From NCBI GenBank assembly GCA_036971715.1, contig JAVHJL010000010.1, positions 806,001-870,000 on the forward strand: a stretch of DNA of 64,000 bases, in the 5' to 3' direction. Both the position numbers and the translations under genes were made by a program. The notes below the pieces were generated by a model. It was given only the letters and a program-made list of their open reading frames with translations, was not told the DNA's origin and made no database searches. Source of the DNA: Arthrobotrys musiformis. Taxonomy: Eukaryota; Ascomycota; Orbiliomycetes; Orbiliales; Orbiliaceae. Positions 1-10,791 of this stretch are shown here, one piece after another (positions within the stretch are counted from its first letter, which is position 1; every line of letters starts with the position of its first letter).

Positions 1-2002
1 ACTACTAGCATCTCACGCTCAGACACTCGCTGCACAGTCTCAGCACCTTCACAGCCACTCTCAGCAGACCGACCCTTCTTACCAATCTGCTACCTCTCAA
101 TGGCTTTCCAGCGGTGCGGGGAAAGTCCCTATCTCTGAGATCTGGCGTGCAACCATCTACAGGTTGTACAACGAGCAGAATGAATCGTTGACTAAATACC
201 GTCGTCCCAATTGGTTATTCCACCTCGAGTCTCACCAGGTGCGAACGATCGAGGATCTCGGCGGCTGGCGAGAGGACGACGAGTCTACTCGTCAATTAGC
301 CAACAATCTCATCACCAAACTCCAGGAGACGGGGTACGGTACCAAAGGTCTTCAGAGCCGATTGAAGGCCATCACCACAGCTGACATCAGAGATGCCATC
401 CTCAACGTCGAGAGAGGCGGGCTTGAGAAATATAAACCAGGTCCCACCCTCGGCAAGAGAGTTACTCCTATCAAATGGTCTCATGTCAACCCTAGCGAGG
501 TTCCAGGTCAGGGTGTGATGATGATGGAAACCGATTCTCCAACGGACACTCCTGGTCCCCAATTTCCAGTCGGGAACACCCCAGAGCTTCCAGGAACGAC
601 CAATGAGAATGAAAACAGCCTCAAGCGCAGCACCGATGGCTCTGCCCATCCCATTCGTATCAAGAGAAAACGTACCTCTTCGCCCAGCCGTGAAAGCCTC
701 ACTCTCGTCATGCAACCCGAGTCAACGGATGAGAAGGAATCTTACCTCAATGGTCGCAAGGGATTCCCCCCTGCCGCCGCTCCAGTAGCTCCAATGATGA
801 GACAAGAAGCTTCTCCACAGACCGGATTTACTCCGATTAATATCAATAGATCCATGGTTCAGGCAGTTAGCTCTGTCTCGACCCCGGCACCTATTGCTCC
901 AGCTCCCATTGCCCCTGCTCCAGTCGCCGCTGTGATGGCGACTCCAACCCCGAATCCCATTGAGTCTCGCATCAATGCGAGCGGTACTCCAGCTAGTTTG
1001 GCCACCCCTGCATCCGCAACCAGGCTTATGGAGATGAGAGCATTCGCCGAGACAACCCATAGACCGGCAACTCCATCCTCGACTATTGACCTGGAATCCG
1101 ACCAGGACGACGACTGTGACGCCAGCATGATGGATGAATTGGTCTATAAAAGGCTCCAATACCTCAAACGCGGTCTGGAATCCCTCCGACAAGACCTCGC
1201 CGACTCCAAACAATCACAAGCCGACAACGCCTCCATTGTCGAAAAAGCCGCCAAAGAAGTCTTCGACGGATTCACCAGAGACTTCCACGAAGACTACCGT
1301 CGCGTCAGGAACCTATCCAAGGAGAACAAAGACCGTGTCGACAAGCTAGAAGCCAAGGTCGGAAGCCTGTCCACCAACTTCACTGCCCAAGAGGAGTGGG
1401 AGAAACTCCAAGCCAAGATCACCGAGGACGTCAAAACCTTGGTGAACACCAGGATGACGGAACGCGACACCAACCTCGCGAAGCGCATGGACGTCATCAA
1501 CAATGAGATCGCACAGCGTCTCAACTACCTCAACGACCAGGAGAAGCAATCCGACAACGACACGGAGCTTCAACGACGTTTCGCCGAATTGGAGGAGAAA
1601 CTCTCCACCCTTGACGGCGACGTCAACGCCCGTTTCCAGATGCTGGAGAACCCGACCCCGGCTCCGGTCATCAACACCTCAACCCGGCGTGCCACCCGTA
1701 ACTCGGTTTCGGCCCCGGCTGCTCCACCCATCGCCGTCCTTACGACGGAAACCAGGCTGCGCCTTGATAAATTCGAGGCGCGCCTCGAAAAAATGGAAGC
1801 GCAACAGCGCAAGAACAACAGCGGCAACGGTGCCACCAGCAACCCTGCCGACTTGGAACGCATCACCGCTCTCGAAGAGAAGCACAAGGCTCTGGAGGCT
1901 AATCTCACCCAGGTCATGGAGGCTGTGAGCGGCTTGCTCATGCAAGTCATGAAGGAGAAGAGGGGCAGCGTCTTCGAGGCCGGGAAGAAGAGCGAAAACT
2001 AA
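1..2002 (+). CDS. Coiled-coil protein of unknown function, 5'-partial
   Basis: The frame is open from the left edge (first full codon at position 2) to the TAA at 2000-2002, so at least 666 residues are present and the true start lies outside the window. No ATG precedes the conserved-looking part; the first codons encode a Gln/His/Ser-rich stretch. A compact, possibly helical region follows (about residues 45-160), then a low-complexity Pro/Ala/Thr linker with PAPIAPAPIAPAPV and a basic KRKRTSSPS patch that could be a nuclear signal. The last 270 residues are highly charged with heptad-like spacing, which points to a long coiled coil. I do not recognise the family. The length of the open frame, the coherent composition and the codon use make it certain that it is coding. 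A chromatin or cytoskeletal scaffold role would only be a guess. Confidence 0.85.
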   Translation, partial: LLASHAQTLAAQSQHLHSHSQQTDPSYQSATSQWLSSGAGKVPISEIWRATIYRLYNEQNESLTKYRRPNWLFHLESHQVRTIEDLGGWREDDESTRQLANNLITKLQETGYGTKGLQSRLKAITTADIRDAILNVERGGLEKYKPGPTLGKRVTPIKWSHVNPSEVPGQGVMMMETDSPTDTPGPQFPVGNTPELPGTTNENENSLKRSTDGSAHPIRIKRKRTSSPSRESLTLVMQPESTDEKESYLNGRKGFPPAAAPVAPMMRQEASPQTGFTPININRSMVQAVSSVSTPAPIAPAPIAPAPVAAVMATPTPNPIESRINASGTPASLATPASATRLMEMRAFAETTHRPATPSSTIDLESDQDDDCDASMMDELVYKRLQYLKRGLESLRQDLADSKQSQADNASIVEKAAKEVFDGFTRDFHEDYRRVRNLSKENKDRVDKLEAKVGSLSTNFTAQEEWEKLQAKITEDVKTLVNTRMTERDTNLAKRMDVINNEIAQRLNYLNDQEKQSDNDTELQRRFAELEEKLSTLDGDVNARFQMLENPTPAPVINTSTRRATRNSVSAPAAPPIAVLTTETRLRLDKFEARLEKMEAQQRKNNSGNGATSNPADLERITALEEKHKALEANLTQVMEAVSGLLMQVMKEKRGSVFEAGKKSEN

Positions 2003-3688
2003 ACCCCACAAGGGTTTTAGTTCTTTCGCGGGGGTTGGTGGAGGATGAATACCTTTCTTTTGTATCTCTCTGTCTTTTTCTTTTGTCCCTTCTCACAAAG
2101 CTTTCATTCATGTGGTGTGGCGTTTCCGGCGTGTCCTTTTTTTTCCTTCCTTACTTACTTACACTGCCTCCCCTTCCTCTTATTACAGTACACGTTTCTG
2201 CAATTCAATTAGCCTGCCTGTTCGTACTTTCTCCTTCTGTCTCTCTTCACTCTTCGCAATGGTGGTTTTATTCGTCCGTATACCTCGTTTTTAATACATT
2301 TTTACCCGTTAACAACCCCGTATCCCATTATATCTCGTAAACTGCCCAAGTAGGTAAATACCAGTACCAAGGCACCCTCGAATGGGTCGATATGTTCTAT
2401 ACGTAGCGAGTCTTCGCCTAGCCTTATCTACCTACCTAGGTATCCAAGTAATCCTTACACCCCCATCGTTTTTAAAATAAAAACGTAGATTAGCCTACAA
2501 TGTAGCTTGTCGCTACATAGTCGAAACAACGATCCCATTTATTATATTCTAACTACACGTTGGCAAAACGCACATGCATTAGACAATTACCGCGATAATG
2601 CCCACATCTACCATACACATAAAATAACAGCAGAAGTTAAGTACTAGATTATAAACAAGGCAGCGAAAAGACGTCCCAAACACAGTAAACCCCAAATAGC
2701 ATTGGCGGAACAGCTGCACGCAGGGAGTGATCCCCAGACTACTAGATTGTAATAACGGTGCTTACTCCTACCCTCCAGATCGTCAATTATAACCTATATC
2801 CGCCGTTGCATGTATATCCTCGCAGACGACCAAAAGCGGAGCAGTAACCCCCCAGCCGGAATATAAAACCCATATCCACCCCAACATCCATAATCTCCAT
2901 CGAGCGTACCTCCAGTGGTCGTAATAAATCCAAACCCTAGCCACAAGATGTACACTCACAAATAAGCAGTTTACTAACATCCAAAGCCACCGTCAAGACA
3001 TCACAATCTCAATAAACACCCATCCCTCATCATAAAAGCCTAAGTAACGCCAACTCCAGGCACCAAAGCCTTACGAAGGACCAAAGCTCCACGCTCAAGC
3101 ACTCCGACCTAACCAACATACCACATTGAACCCCAAAACCAGAACAAGCCTAGCAGACGAAGAGATAGCTACCAGATTCCAGTCAACTACATCACGTACC
3201 ACGCACCTACCTCCAAATCGACTATATTCCACATCCTCCTCGACCCCAACATCGACCATTATCTAACCCACTCCACAGCACCACCCATACCCCGCAGAAC
3301 CAACATCCCACCAAGAAGGCCTCAGAGAACCCTAAAAATACACTATACAAAGAGAGCACCGTCTGTTAAAAAATAAAGATTAAATTATCGAATTCATTCA
3401 CACCGATAACGCCTTCCCGGTCGTCGCCGATAGTTAACTGTAAAAAACACGAAAAAGAGCTAAGAAAAATTTAAAAAAACGAAAGCAGACACGAAAATAA
3501 GAAAAAGGTGAAAAAAAAAAAAAAAAAAAGGGGGGGGGAGTAGAGGATTTAATCAGCGAAACTTGAGTATCAGGTAGAAAAAGACCATAATGTCATTAAT
3601 CCAGAATAAAAAGAACAGGGTAGAGAAATAGACAGGCGAGGAGGTCAGACCGGTAGACATAACGGTAGGTCAGGAGTTAAAAAAAGGA
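2003..3688. other. Intergenic, no gene seen
   Basis: A pyrimidine-rich 3' flank of the coiled-coil gene (about 2040-2290) gives way to AT-rich sequence with many stops in all frames. The only notable structure is the A/G homopolymer at 3511-3538. No RNA gene was recognised. Confidence 0.6.
3511..3538. repeat. A19-G9 homopolymer junction
   Basis: Nineteen A (3511-3529) run directly into nine G (3530-3538). Such a purine-only tract is prone to length errors in sequencing and may form unusual DNA structure. It lies in the gap downstream of both converging genes. Confidence 0.9.
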
Positions 3689-4063
3689 TCAACGACTCGG
3701 TCGCGTGGAAACGACCCCTCGCAACAGCAGGTCCAATCGCTCGTGCAATCCAAGTCGGCTGTCATACTCACGCGGCTTCTCCCCCCCATCCAAATCATCC
3801 CCGCTGTCGAGCCCATCCAAGAAGTTATGGTCAGGGATGGTAGTATCAGAGTCATCATCGTCCGAATAACACCGAAGATCCTCGATAGTCTCGTCCGGAT
3901 CGACCACAGCTCCGGAATCACTAGAATCATCCTCAAGTAGCTCCATCTCCATAACCCTGCCCCTCTCCAAAACTTCCTCCATCCTCACACGCCTGCTCCT
4001 CTCAAAGTTGTCAAGACATTCGGACACCTGGGACTGGAATTGGATCCGTATAGACTCCAATAT
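3689..4063 (-). other. In-frame open extension after the NGG1 stop
   Basis: After the TAG of NGG1 (4064-4066) the same reading frame continues for 124 codons to a TGA at 3689. The encoded sequence looks protein-like: an amphipathic start (ESIRIQFQSQVSECL), then an acidic Asp/Ser-rich body (CYSDDDDSDTT, GLDSGDDLDGG) and a basic end. No simple GT-AG intron that removes the stop and keeps the frame was found. It could be a readthrough tail, a relic of a longer C-terminus, a short separate ORF (first ATG near 3975) or chance. Known fungal NGG1 proteins end close to the TAG, so I do not merge it into the gene. Confidence 0.35.
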
Positions 4064-6243
4064 CTAATCATCTTCCATACTCTCTCCAGTGGCTTCCTTC
4101 GCCTCCAGGCCCTTCATGATATCCTCATCAAATATCGTCTTGTCCGGGATTCGTGTGACGTCCTTCTCAAAGACAGGACCAACAGTATCCTTCCACTTCC
4201 TCCGTCGCTCCATCAAGGTCTTCGCCATATCTCCAATCCCAGGGCGTGCCGTTTGCGCGGCATTAGCATTATGATGCGCGAAAGGCTTCTTCTTCTTAGC
4301 TTTCATCCCTCGCGTTCGTTTCAAATACGCCTGGTCAACCTGCTTATCCAGGTCATCGAGGATAGTCGCATATTCCTGATAGGCAAGTTGCTCGCTGAGC
4401 AGCTCCGCAAGCCGCGCTTTACGAGCCCCGTTTCGAATAGAAACAGTTCTCAACTCGGTTTGTAGCTCTCGAAGACGCGCCGAAACTTCGTCATCCTGCT
4501 TGTCCGCGAAATGAAAGGTATCCGATGGGCCGACCATCCCCATGTAAATCATTTCCTGTCTAATACGCTCTTCCAGCGATGAGAACTCGGGCCTGTTGAC
4601 AGATATTTTCCAGTCCTTAGAAGAAACAATACCCTCGGGTAGGTTGAGAGACGTAGCAGCAACAGGACGCAGAGTTGCACCTCTAGGTTCATCTCCACCA
4701 GTGCCGTTCGTCATCCCGTTCATTCCCGAAGTCGATTCCGCGTTTTCCATGATCACATCTAGGCCACCGGCCGTTCCATTAACGAGCCCTGCGCCGCCCG
4801 CGACCGTAGGCTCATCGAGATCTTCCACAACAAGACCTGACATAACTCGAGAAAGCAAGGGCCCCAGAGAGATCGTGTTCTTAGCTAAAATCTCATCTCT
4901 GAGGTCATCCGGTTTGCCGAGCGCAACGTGCTCTTGTCCCGTCGACGCGGATTCATATGGTGATCCATCCTCCTCGGCCCACACATCCTTATATGGTTTT
5001 CCAAGGGACGGGATAAGATACGGACTGATCCTGTCGCCCTATGGAACGGGTCAGCAACTAATTCAAAAAGGCAGAGATCAGTCAGAAACATACCCTCTCC
5101 CTCAAAAATGCCAGATCTTCCTCCGTATAGAGCCTGAAAAACGGCTCAATGTACGAAGCAAAGGTATTCATAGCTATCTGAGAGTTCGGTTTGGCGCGAC
5201 TAAAATCCTCATCGGGGGGGTCCCCAGGTATCAAGTCTGAAATATCCACCATAGGATACTGCGCAACGGAAAATATCTTTCGCTTCTCATCAACCGTCGT
5301 TTCCGGGTAAACGGTCCCAATTTCATAGTCTGCCGGGTCATTGGATAGCTCCTCAGCGATAAGAAGGGTAGCCATCGGAGGAGGTTGCTCATCGTCGTCG
5401 GATCCTGCTTGGTCATCATCAGCAGCCTCCCTCTTAGGAGATTTTGCTGGTTGCTCATCCATTTCATCGACTTCGAGAGAGGCGGATGCTTTTCGCTTCT
5501 TATTGTTCGTAGCCCGGCCTTCGTCCGCTTCCTCTATACATATAGATTTATTTTAGCAATCGCGGGTTTTTCAAGTCAAAGAACAAAGGGCGCGCATTGG
5601 CAGCGGGAAAAAGAACACACCCTTAATGTGTGCGGTAGAAGGGGTTTGCGATGTCGTACTGTGTGCGCCCAATGCATGAGGGCGATGATTATTGCTTTCC
5701 GAACTCATCGCCCTATCCTTCTTCTTCTTTTTATCCTCCTTCTCCGACTTGACACCTTCATTCTTCTACCAAAACCAACCCCCTATCAGCATAACATCCT
5801 TCACGCATCCATAAAAAAAACACCCAACAATCCAACTCCCCTACCTTTTCTTCTTCCTCCTTCACAACCTTCTCCACCTTCAACTCCAGCTTGATGATCT
5901 TCCTATCCACATTCGCCTTCCGTTTATCCGCCTGCTCTCGCAAATCCGTCAAATCCCTCAGCAGTTGATCCAACGACGATATCGCCGGTACAAACTGCGA
6001 CGGCTGAGCACTGCTCGTATACGAATCCGCAGAAGCCAGGAATTGCTGGAAGACGCTCCCGTACGTCGCCGGTTCCGCGTCCTCTCGTCGATCGGCTGCG
6101 AGCTGTTGCTCGGACACGGAGGAACTGTGGTCGTTCATCGAGGCCGGTGTCGTGTTACGGCTGCGGCTACGACCGCGATTAGAAGTACTTGAGCTGCCGC
6201 CACCTCGGGATTTGCCTTTGCCCTTGCCGGCCTGGGGTGGCAT
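4064..6243 (-). CDS. NGG1: NGG1/ADA3, SAGA histone acetyltransferase adaptor subunit
   Basis: Three exons (6243-5845, 5531-5094, 5038-4064), all phase 0, give 603 residues. Donors are AAG|GTAGGG and AGG|GTATGT; acceptors are ATAGAG|GAA and CCATAG|GGC. The N-terminus (MPPQAGKGKGKS, then RSRSRNTTP) matches fungal NGG1. Exon 2/3 joining restores the family signature LAFLRERGDRISPYLIP, followed by WAEEDGS. The Ada3 domain is at the C-terminus: DEVSARLRELQTELR, then the basic YLKRTRGMKAKKKK. Family knowledge: Ada3 bridges Gcn5 and Ada2 in the HAT module of SAGA/ADA and acts in the nucleus. It is followed in frame by an open extension (3689-4063). The identity is secure; the splice sites are strongly supported by frame and motif. 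Confidence 0.93.
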
Positions 6244-6884
6244 GGCAGGCCACTTTTTCTCGAGCGCGTGGCTCGTGCTACCCCCCGAGGAAACTTGGAG
6301 AGAGGAAAGGGGGAGGGGTAAGGAGAATGAGGCAGTTTCTACGGGGTTGGTTGGAACGGGAAGTTATTATCGGCGGCGCGACTGGGTAAGGCGCGACGAC
6401 GGTGGGTGGGGATTGTTGGTTCGTGCCGGGAAGGTATAGTTGCCGAGCGCAGGCCTTCTATGGAACGGGCAATCCACAGGAGAACGGGGTAGCTATATCG
6501 CCGTACGAGTACACCTGGTCCAGAAAAGGCGGTATTGCGGTTATACCCGGGACGGTACAGCTGCAGCAACAGCAGACGACGTTGAAGCTCGACGGTTCCG
6601 GTGGTTTCGGTGCTGTTCTCGGCGATGGTGATGTCGGCGGATGGTGTTTTTGGTGTTTTTTGCAGCTGCGGAGGAGCAACGACATCAACACGCTGCGATG
6701 GCCTGAGTCGCCGACGGGCGGGCCTGGCAACACATCAACACATCAACACACCAACACACCAACACATCCATCTATACATATACATATACGTATACTAGTC
6801 TCGAGGGAGATATTTTTAAGAGTGAGTAGGTATATCTGAGGCCATCTAGAAGTACACGACGCCAATATCTATCCATCCGTCTAT
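6244..6884. other. Intergenic between MCR1 3' end and NGG1 5' end
   Basis: This 640-bp stretch must hold the NGG1 promoter (upstream part) and the MCR1 3' UTR. It contains several overlapping ORFs below 150 codons with no recognisable content, an 8-bp tandem repeat (6729-6768), a TACATA-type run just after it, and one copy of the word TAGTCTCGAG at 6796-6805. Confidence 0.6.
6729..6768. repeat. Five-copy 8-bp microsatellite
   Basis: Five head-to-tail units: AACACATC twice, AACACACC twice, AACACATC once. A short alternating TACATA run follows. It sits in the MCR1 3' flank and has no evident role. Confidence 0.9.
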
Positions 6885-8243
6885 CTAAAACTTGTAAACC
6901 TGCTCGGGGGTGTATCCCAGCTCCTTGAGGATCCCAACCAGCTCGCCCTGGTCCTTCGGGCTCTTCTTGTTCCCGCTGATAACATTCATCAATCCGGGGG
7001 GTCCGCAGACGAAGACCTTGATGTTCTCCTCCTTTGGCTCGGGGAGAACCTGCTTGAGCAGTTCCTTGGTGATGAATCCCTTGTTTCCGACGAATTCCCT
7101 ACATCCAACCGTCAGCATCTTTCACACATACGCCTTCGAAATATAGATAGGAGAGAAACATACTTTGGCGGCTTATCAAGCGTATAGAACGCCTTAAACC
7201 TCTGCGGGTACTCATTCTCCAACTTGGCCAACTCCTGTCTCAACAAAATATCCTCCTCGGCGATATTCCCAAACACCAACGTGATCTTAGTTTTATCCTC
7301 CTTGTTCTTGAAGATGGCGCGGATGAGCTGCCACATGGGCGTGATACCGGTGCCACCAGCGATCAAGGCGATGTGGTTGTGCTTGTTGGTATCCCATGGG
7401 TACTTCGGAATAGGTCCCTTGAAGAGCAGGCGTTGCTCGGGGACCATATCGTGCAGGTGCGTGGACATGGGTCCCTTCTCGTACTTTTTGACGAGGAGGG
7501 TCATGTAGCCTCTGGCATCATCATCGGAGATTGGGGTGTACGGACGGATGACTGGTTTCCCGCCCTCAGGAGTGAACTTGGTCAAGATGGCGGCTATATA
7601 ATAGATCAGTGCTTATTCACCAACGATAGATCCGATTGATATAACAACATACACGCAGTCTTGAGACCGCTGGTGTGGTCCTCGGAAGGCAATTCGAAGA
7701 TGAACTTCTTGGTCTACTCCATCAATTAGCACCAATCCCAATATGCATAATATCACAAAAAAAACTCACATTATGATTATAAGGCTCAACCTTGATCAAC
7801 TGCACCCAACCCCATTAGCCCCGATGAACCAATGCATAGACCAATAACGCCCTACCTTCAAATCAACCCAATCCTCCCCAGTGAGCGTCGGAATAGCCGG
7901 CTTAACCGGCTCGATCAAGAAACTCGGCTGTCCCTTAATCCAATACAATCCAAAAGCAGCCGCAACGGCACCGCCAGCGACGTATACAAAGTTCCTCGGC
8001 TGCAAAAACTGCGTCCCCTTCTGTGGTCCTCCGGACGCAGATGCGAAGCTACGGGTACTCTACACTCGCCAACAAAAAAAAAAAAAAAATGACGTCAGCC
8101 CGATCCCGCACATGTCTCAAACCCGATAGAGGGGCAGTAATAGAGGGGGTTTATGCATCAAAACTCACCTGTCGAGAAGCAGCTGGGACAAAAGAGCAGA
8201 AGGAACTGCGCGTGGCAGTGGCGAAGGCTGAACGGGCGAACAT
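6885..8243 (-). CDS. MCR1: MCR1, mitochondrial NADH-cytochrome b5 reductase
   Basis: Six exons (8243-8169, 8059-7856, 7799-7770, 7713-7653, 7593-7164, 7098-6885) give 337 residues. Residues 1-40 form a basic, Ser/Arg-rich presequence ([14 protein letters not shown]) followed by a membrane anchor ([19 protein letters not shown]), as in the mitochondrial isoform. The FAD-binding half carries [20 protein letters not shown], with the RxYTP flavin motif and the glycine/lysine pattern of the family. The NADH-binding half has [12 protein letters not shown] and VCGPPGLM and ends in the family-typical Phe. It transfers electrons from NADH to cytochrome b5 or other acceptors at the outer membrane/intermembrane space, including for ergosterol synthesis and ascorbyl-radical reduction. 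Exon 3 is only 30 nt. The start was chosen because it alone provides the presequence. Confidence 0.96.
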
Positions 8244-8413
8244 TTTGGCGATGGATTGGAGGGTCAATGGCTGTGGGTTCTCGAGGATTTGGATTTGAAA
8301 GCAATTGCAGAGGAATGTTCGGGCGACTGGGAAAAACTGCGCCAAGCAAAGCTTTGTATCACGTAAACTCGACAACGCATAAAATACCACAATCCTGACT
8401 CTTTATTATATCT

Positions 8414-8480
8414 TAGTCTCGAGTGGCATAATATCTCCATCCTCTTTATCGTAGTCTCGAGTGGATATAATAGTCTCGAG
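8414..8480. repeat. Three TAGTCTCGAG repeats upstream of MCR1
   Basis: The 10-mer TAGTCTCGAG occurs at 8414-8423, 8452-8461 and 8471-8480. The first two copies extend to TAGTCTCGAGTGG. A fourth copy lies at 6796-6805 in the MCR1 3' flank. The three copies fall in the 272-bp gap between the MCR1 start and the stop of the next gene, so they could be promoter elements or a 3' flank repeat. Confidence 0.8.
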
Positions 8481-8515
8481 AGTACAATAGACAAAATAAA
8501 CTAATGAGATAGAGC

Positions 8516-9984
8516 TCAAGAAATGAAACTGCCACAATCAATCCCAAGAGCCGTCATCTTGTAAGCGTCGATAGAAACACTAACTCCCCCAATATCCACC
8601 CCGTCCGGGCCCGTCCTAAACCCCGTCACACGAGTATGCATCCCTTGTCCCGGTACCCCCTCACTGCCCTCCAACCCCCCATCCGCAGCTGTAGTCGTAA
8701 TCCCCGTAATCCCAAACTCCCCAAACCTCGCCGCAAGCACCATCACACCAGGCACTTTACTAAACAACTCCACATAAACCTCATCCTCCACATTAACAAT
8801 CCCCACCCCCTCCCCACCGGGTAAAAACCTCATCCCACTCACAAACCTCATCTTCCCGGAGCCGGTGTACGACACCATAACCCCCGTAGCCTTAAACCTC
8901 TCAAGCCTCAAGTACCTCTCCACCCCCTTTCTCCCCGCAGGTATCACAACCCCAAACGCCCGTTCGCGAACAGTACACCCCCCGCCTTCAACCCCCTCCA
9001 CCCTCGCCCGGCAAACATCAAAAGCCACATCCAAAAGCTGCTCACAAATCCCAAACACCCTCCCCAAATTCTTCAACCCAGCATCACCCGCCTTAATCCC
9101 CCCTCTAACATCCAAATACCTCTCAAACCACGATAAATCCTCCCTCCCCTTCCAGAAGTCCCCCGTAACAGCCCACCCCACTTCTCCTCTGGCAGAAAAC
9201 TCCCGTCTCCACAGCCCCTCGGGGACTTTAACCCTCCTCTTCACCCCCACAGCCCCGAAGTGTATAACCTCATCACCACCCATGAATTCCAACACCCTAA
9301 TCATAATCTCCACCGGCAACCCATCAAGCACAGGAACCCAATACCCCCCTTCTCTAAGCACAACCCCCAAATCCACCCCCTTCCCCTCAAGCTCCCCCTT
9401 CAACCCCCCAACCCCATCACCAACACCCCTCCCATCAAACCCCCACGGCCTAACCTCCAAATACTCCCCCTCATCAACCCCACCCCTCCTCATCCGCTCC
9501 CAATACCCCTCAACCCCCCCAAACCCATGTCCAAACCCCAGCCTAAACTCCCCATCTCTCACCACCAACCCCGCCTCAAAAACCCCAACCAAAACCCCCA
9601 CAACCCCATCAACCATCCCCCCAAACCCCTCCGCAACCTCCACAAGTTTCTTCCAGCAGCTATCATGCACCGCATAACATCTCCCATCATACCCCTCCCC
9701 GAAAAACGGCCCAACCCGTGCTCCGGTACGTATGTAGACGCGGTGATCGGGATCATACACCTCCGGCTCCAATCCACCCGCCGTATTTACCAAACACCCG
9801 TATTTGGATATCCTCGGCGGGAGACCATCGTCGAAGGTTACTGGATCCTGTTAATATAGTATTTCAAGAGGGAGGGAGAGGGGGGCTTACGGAAGCGGAC
9901 GTAGGTCAGCCAGGGTCGTCCGGGTATACTCGTAAGTCCCGTTATGATTCTTGCGCCACAGATCATACACCCCACCAGAGGCAT
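8516..9984 (-). CDS. F-box protein with N-terminal Cys motif
   Basis: Two exons (9984-9891, 9840-8516) give 472 residues; the 50-nt intron runs from TTCC|GTAAGC to GATCCAG|TA. The start was chosen at MPLVGCMICGARI, which carries the CxxCG motif common in a large fungal F-box family; an upstream in-frame ATG at 10053 would add 23 residues. An F-box-like segment lies near the middle (LDGLPVEIMIRVLEFMGG) and is followed by a WRREF segment of the kind seen in these proteins. Family knowledge: F-box proteins are substrate receptors of SCF ubiquitin ligases. The target is unknown. The coding strand is strongly G-rich, giving many Gly and Val codons and long open shadows on the other strand. Confidence 0.75.
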
Positions 9985-10791
9985 CGTAATCAGGTTGGTA
10001 TTTTCACGGGTTGATGTTGTTATATTATAAAACCGGAAGAGGTGTGAAGTCAAGTAGGTATTCCAGGCGGGTGATCAAAGCTCTCCGTATATATATAATA
10101 GTAACCGCATGTACACGTGTCCGAACATTCGGTCTCGAATCATCGTAAAAGAATCGTGGCCTTCTGAGCGTCTGGGAACAAAACTAGTAAAAGAAACGAA
10201 AAGTGTTCCAAAAACGCAACGGGGATGCAAAATACATAAATCAATATTCGAACCCGCCGTTTATGATCCAAACAGCAACGCACAACCAAAACACTTCCAA
10301 CCACCGTCTACCATTCAAAATCAATAAACATCAACGATCCCTCGTAGAACCCCCCTCCTTAAATTTGCAGCAGCATTTAGTCTAATAGATAACCTCAAAT
10401 CCCAAAGCGACACAATCAATTATTTAATTCCAAATTCCCCCACTTAAACTCACATCTTACCAGTTCCTCAATCCCAATCCAATCAACGGCCAAGACGTCA
10501 ACATCAATACAAACTATACCCCATCTACACCAAAGACGCTCCGAGCTCCAGAAATATTTGAAATACCCAAATATTCACTATCCCATCCCCACATATCGAA
10601 GTGTAAAAACTACTCGTCCACCATACCAAATCGCTTTAGTACGTAGTGTTACGTGAACATACTCATCCAAAAAATGTAAATTCGCAAAGTTATATCCACA
10701 AAATACAACAAATCCAATACTCATTGCTCAAATCTCACATATACACAGACATCACTCCTCATACCCCCCACAGATTTTTATAAAAGATCCC
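9985..10791. other. Intergenic, no gene seen
   Basis: AT-rich gap between the urease 3' end and the F-box gene 5' end. ORFs are short (72 codons or less) and without recognisable content. A TATATATAATA stretch near 10090 could be a core promoter element for the minus-strand F-box gene. Confidence 0.6.

Noticed and set aside
8865..9677. Plus-strand ORF of 270 codons opposite the F-box gene
   Set aside because: Its Pro/Ser/Thr-rich peptide is the shadow of a G-rich coding strand; the minus-strand frame has an intron, an F-box and a Cys motif.
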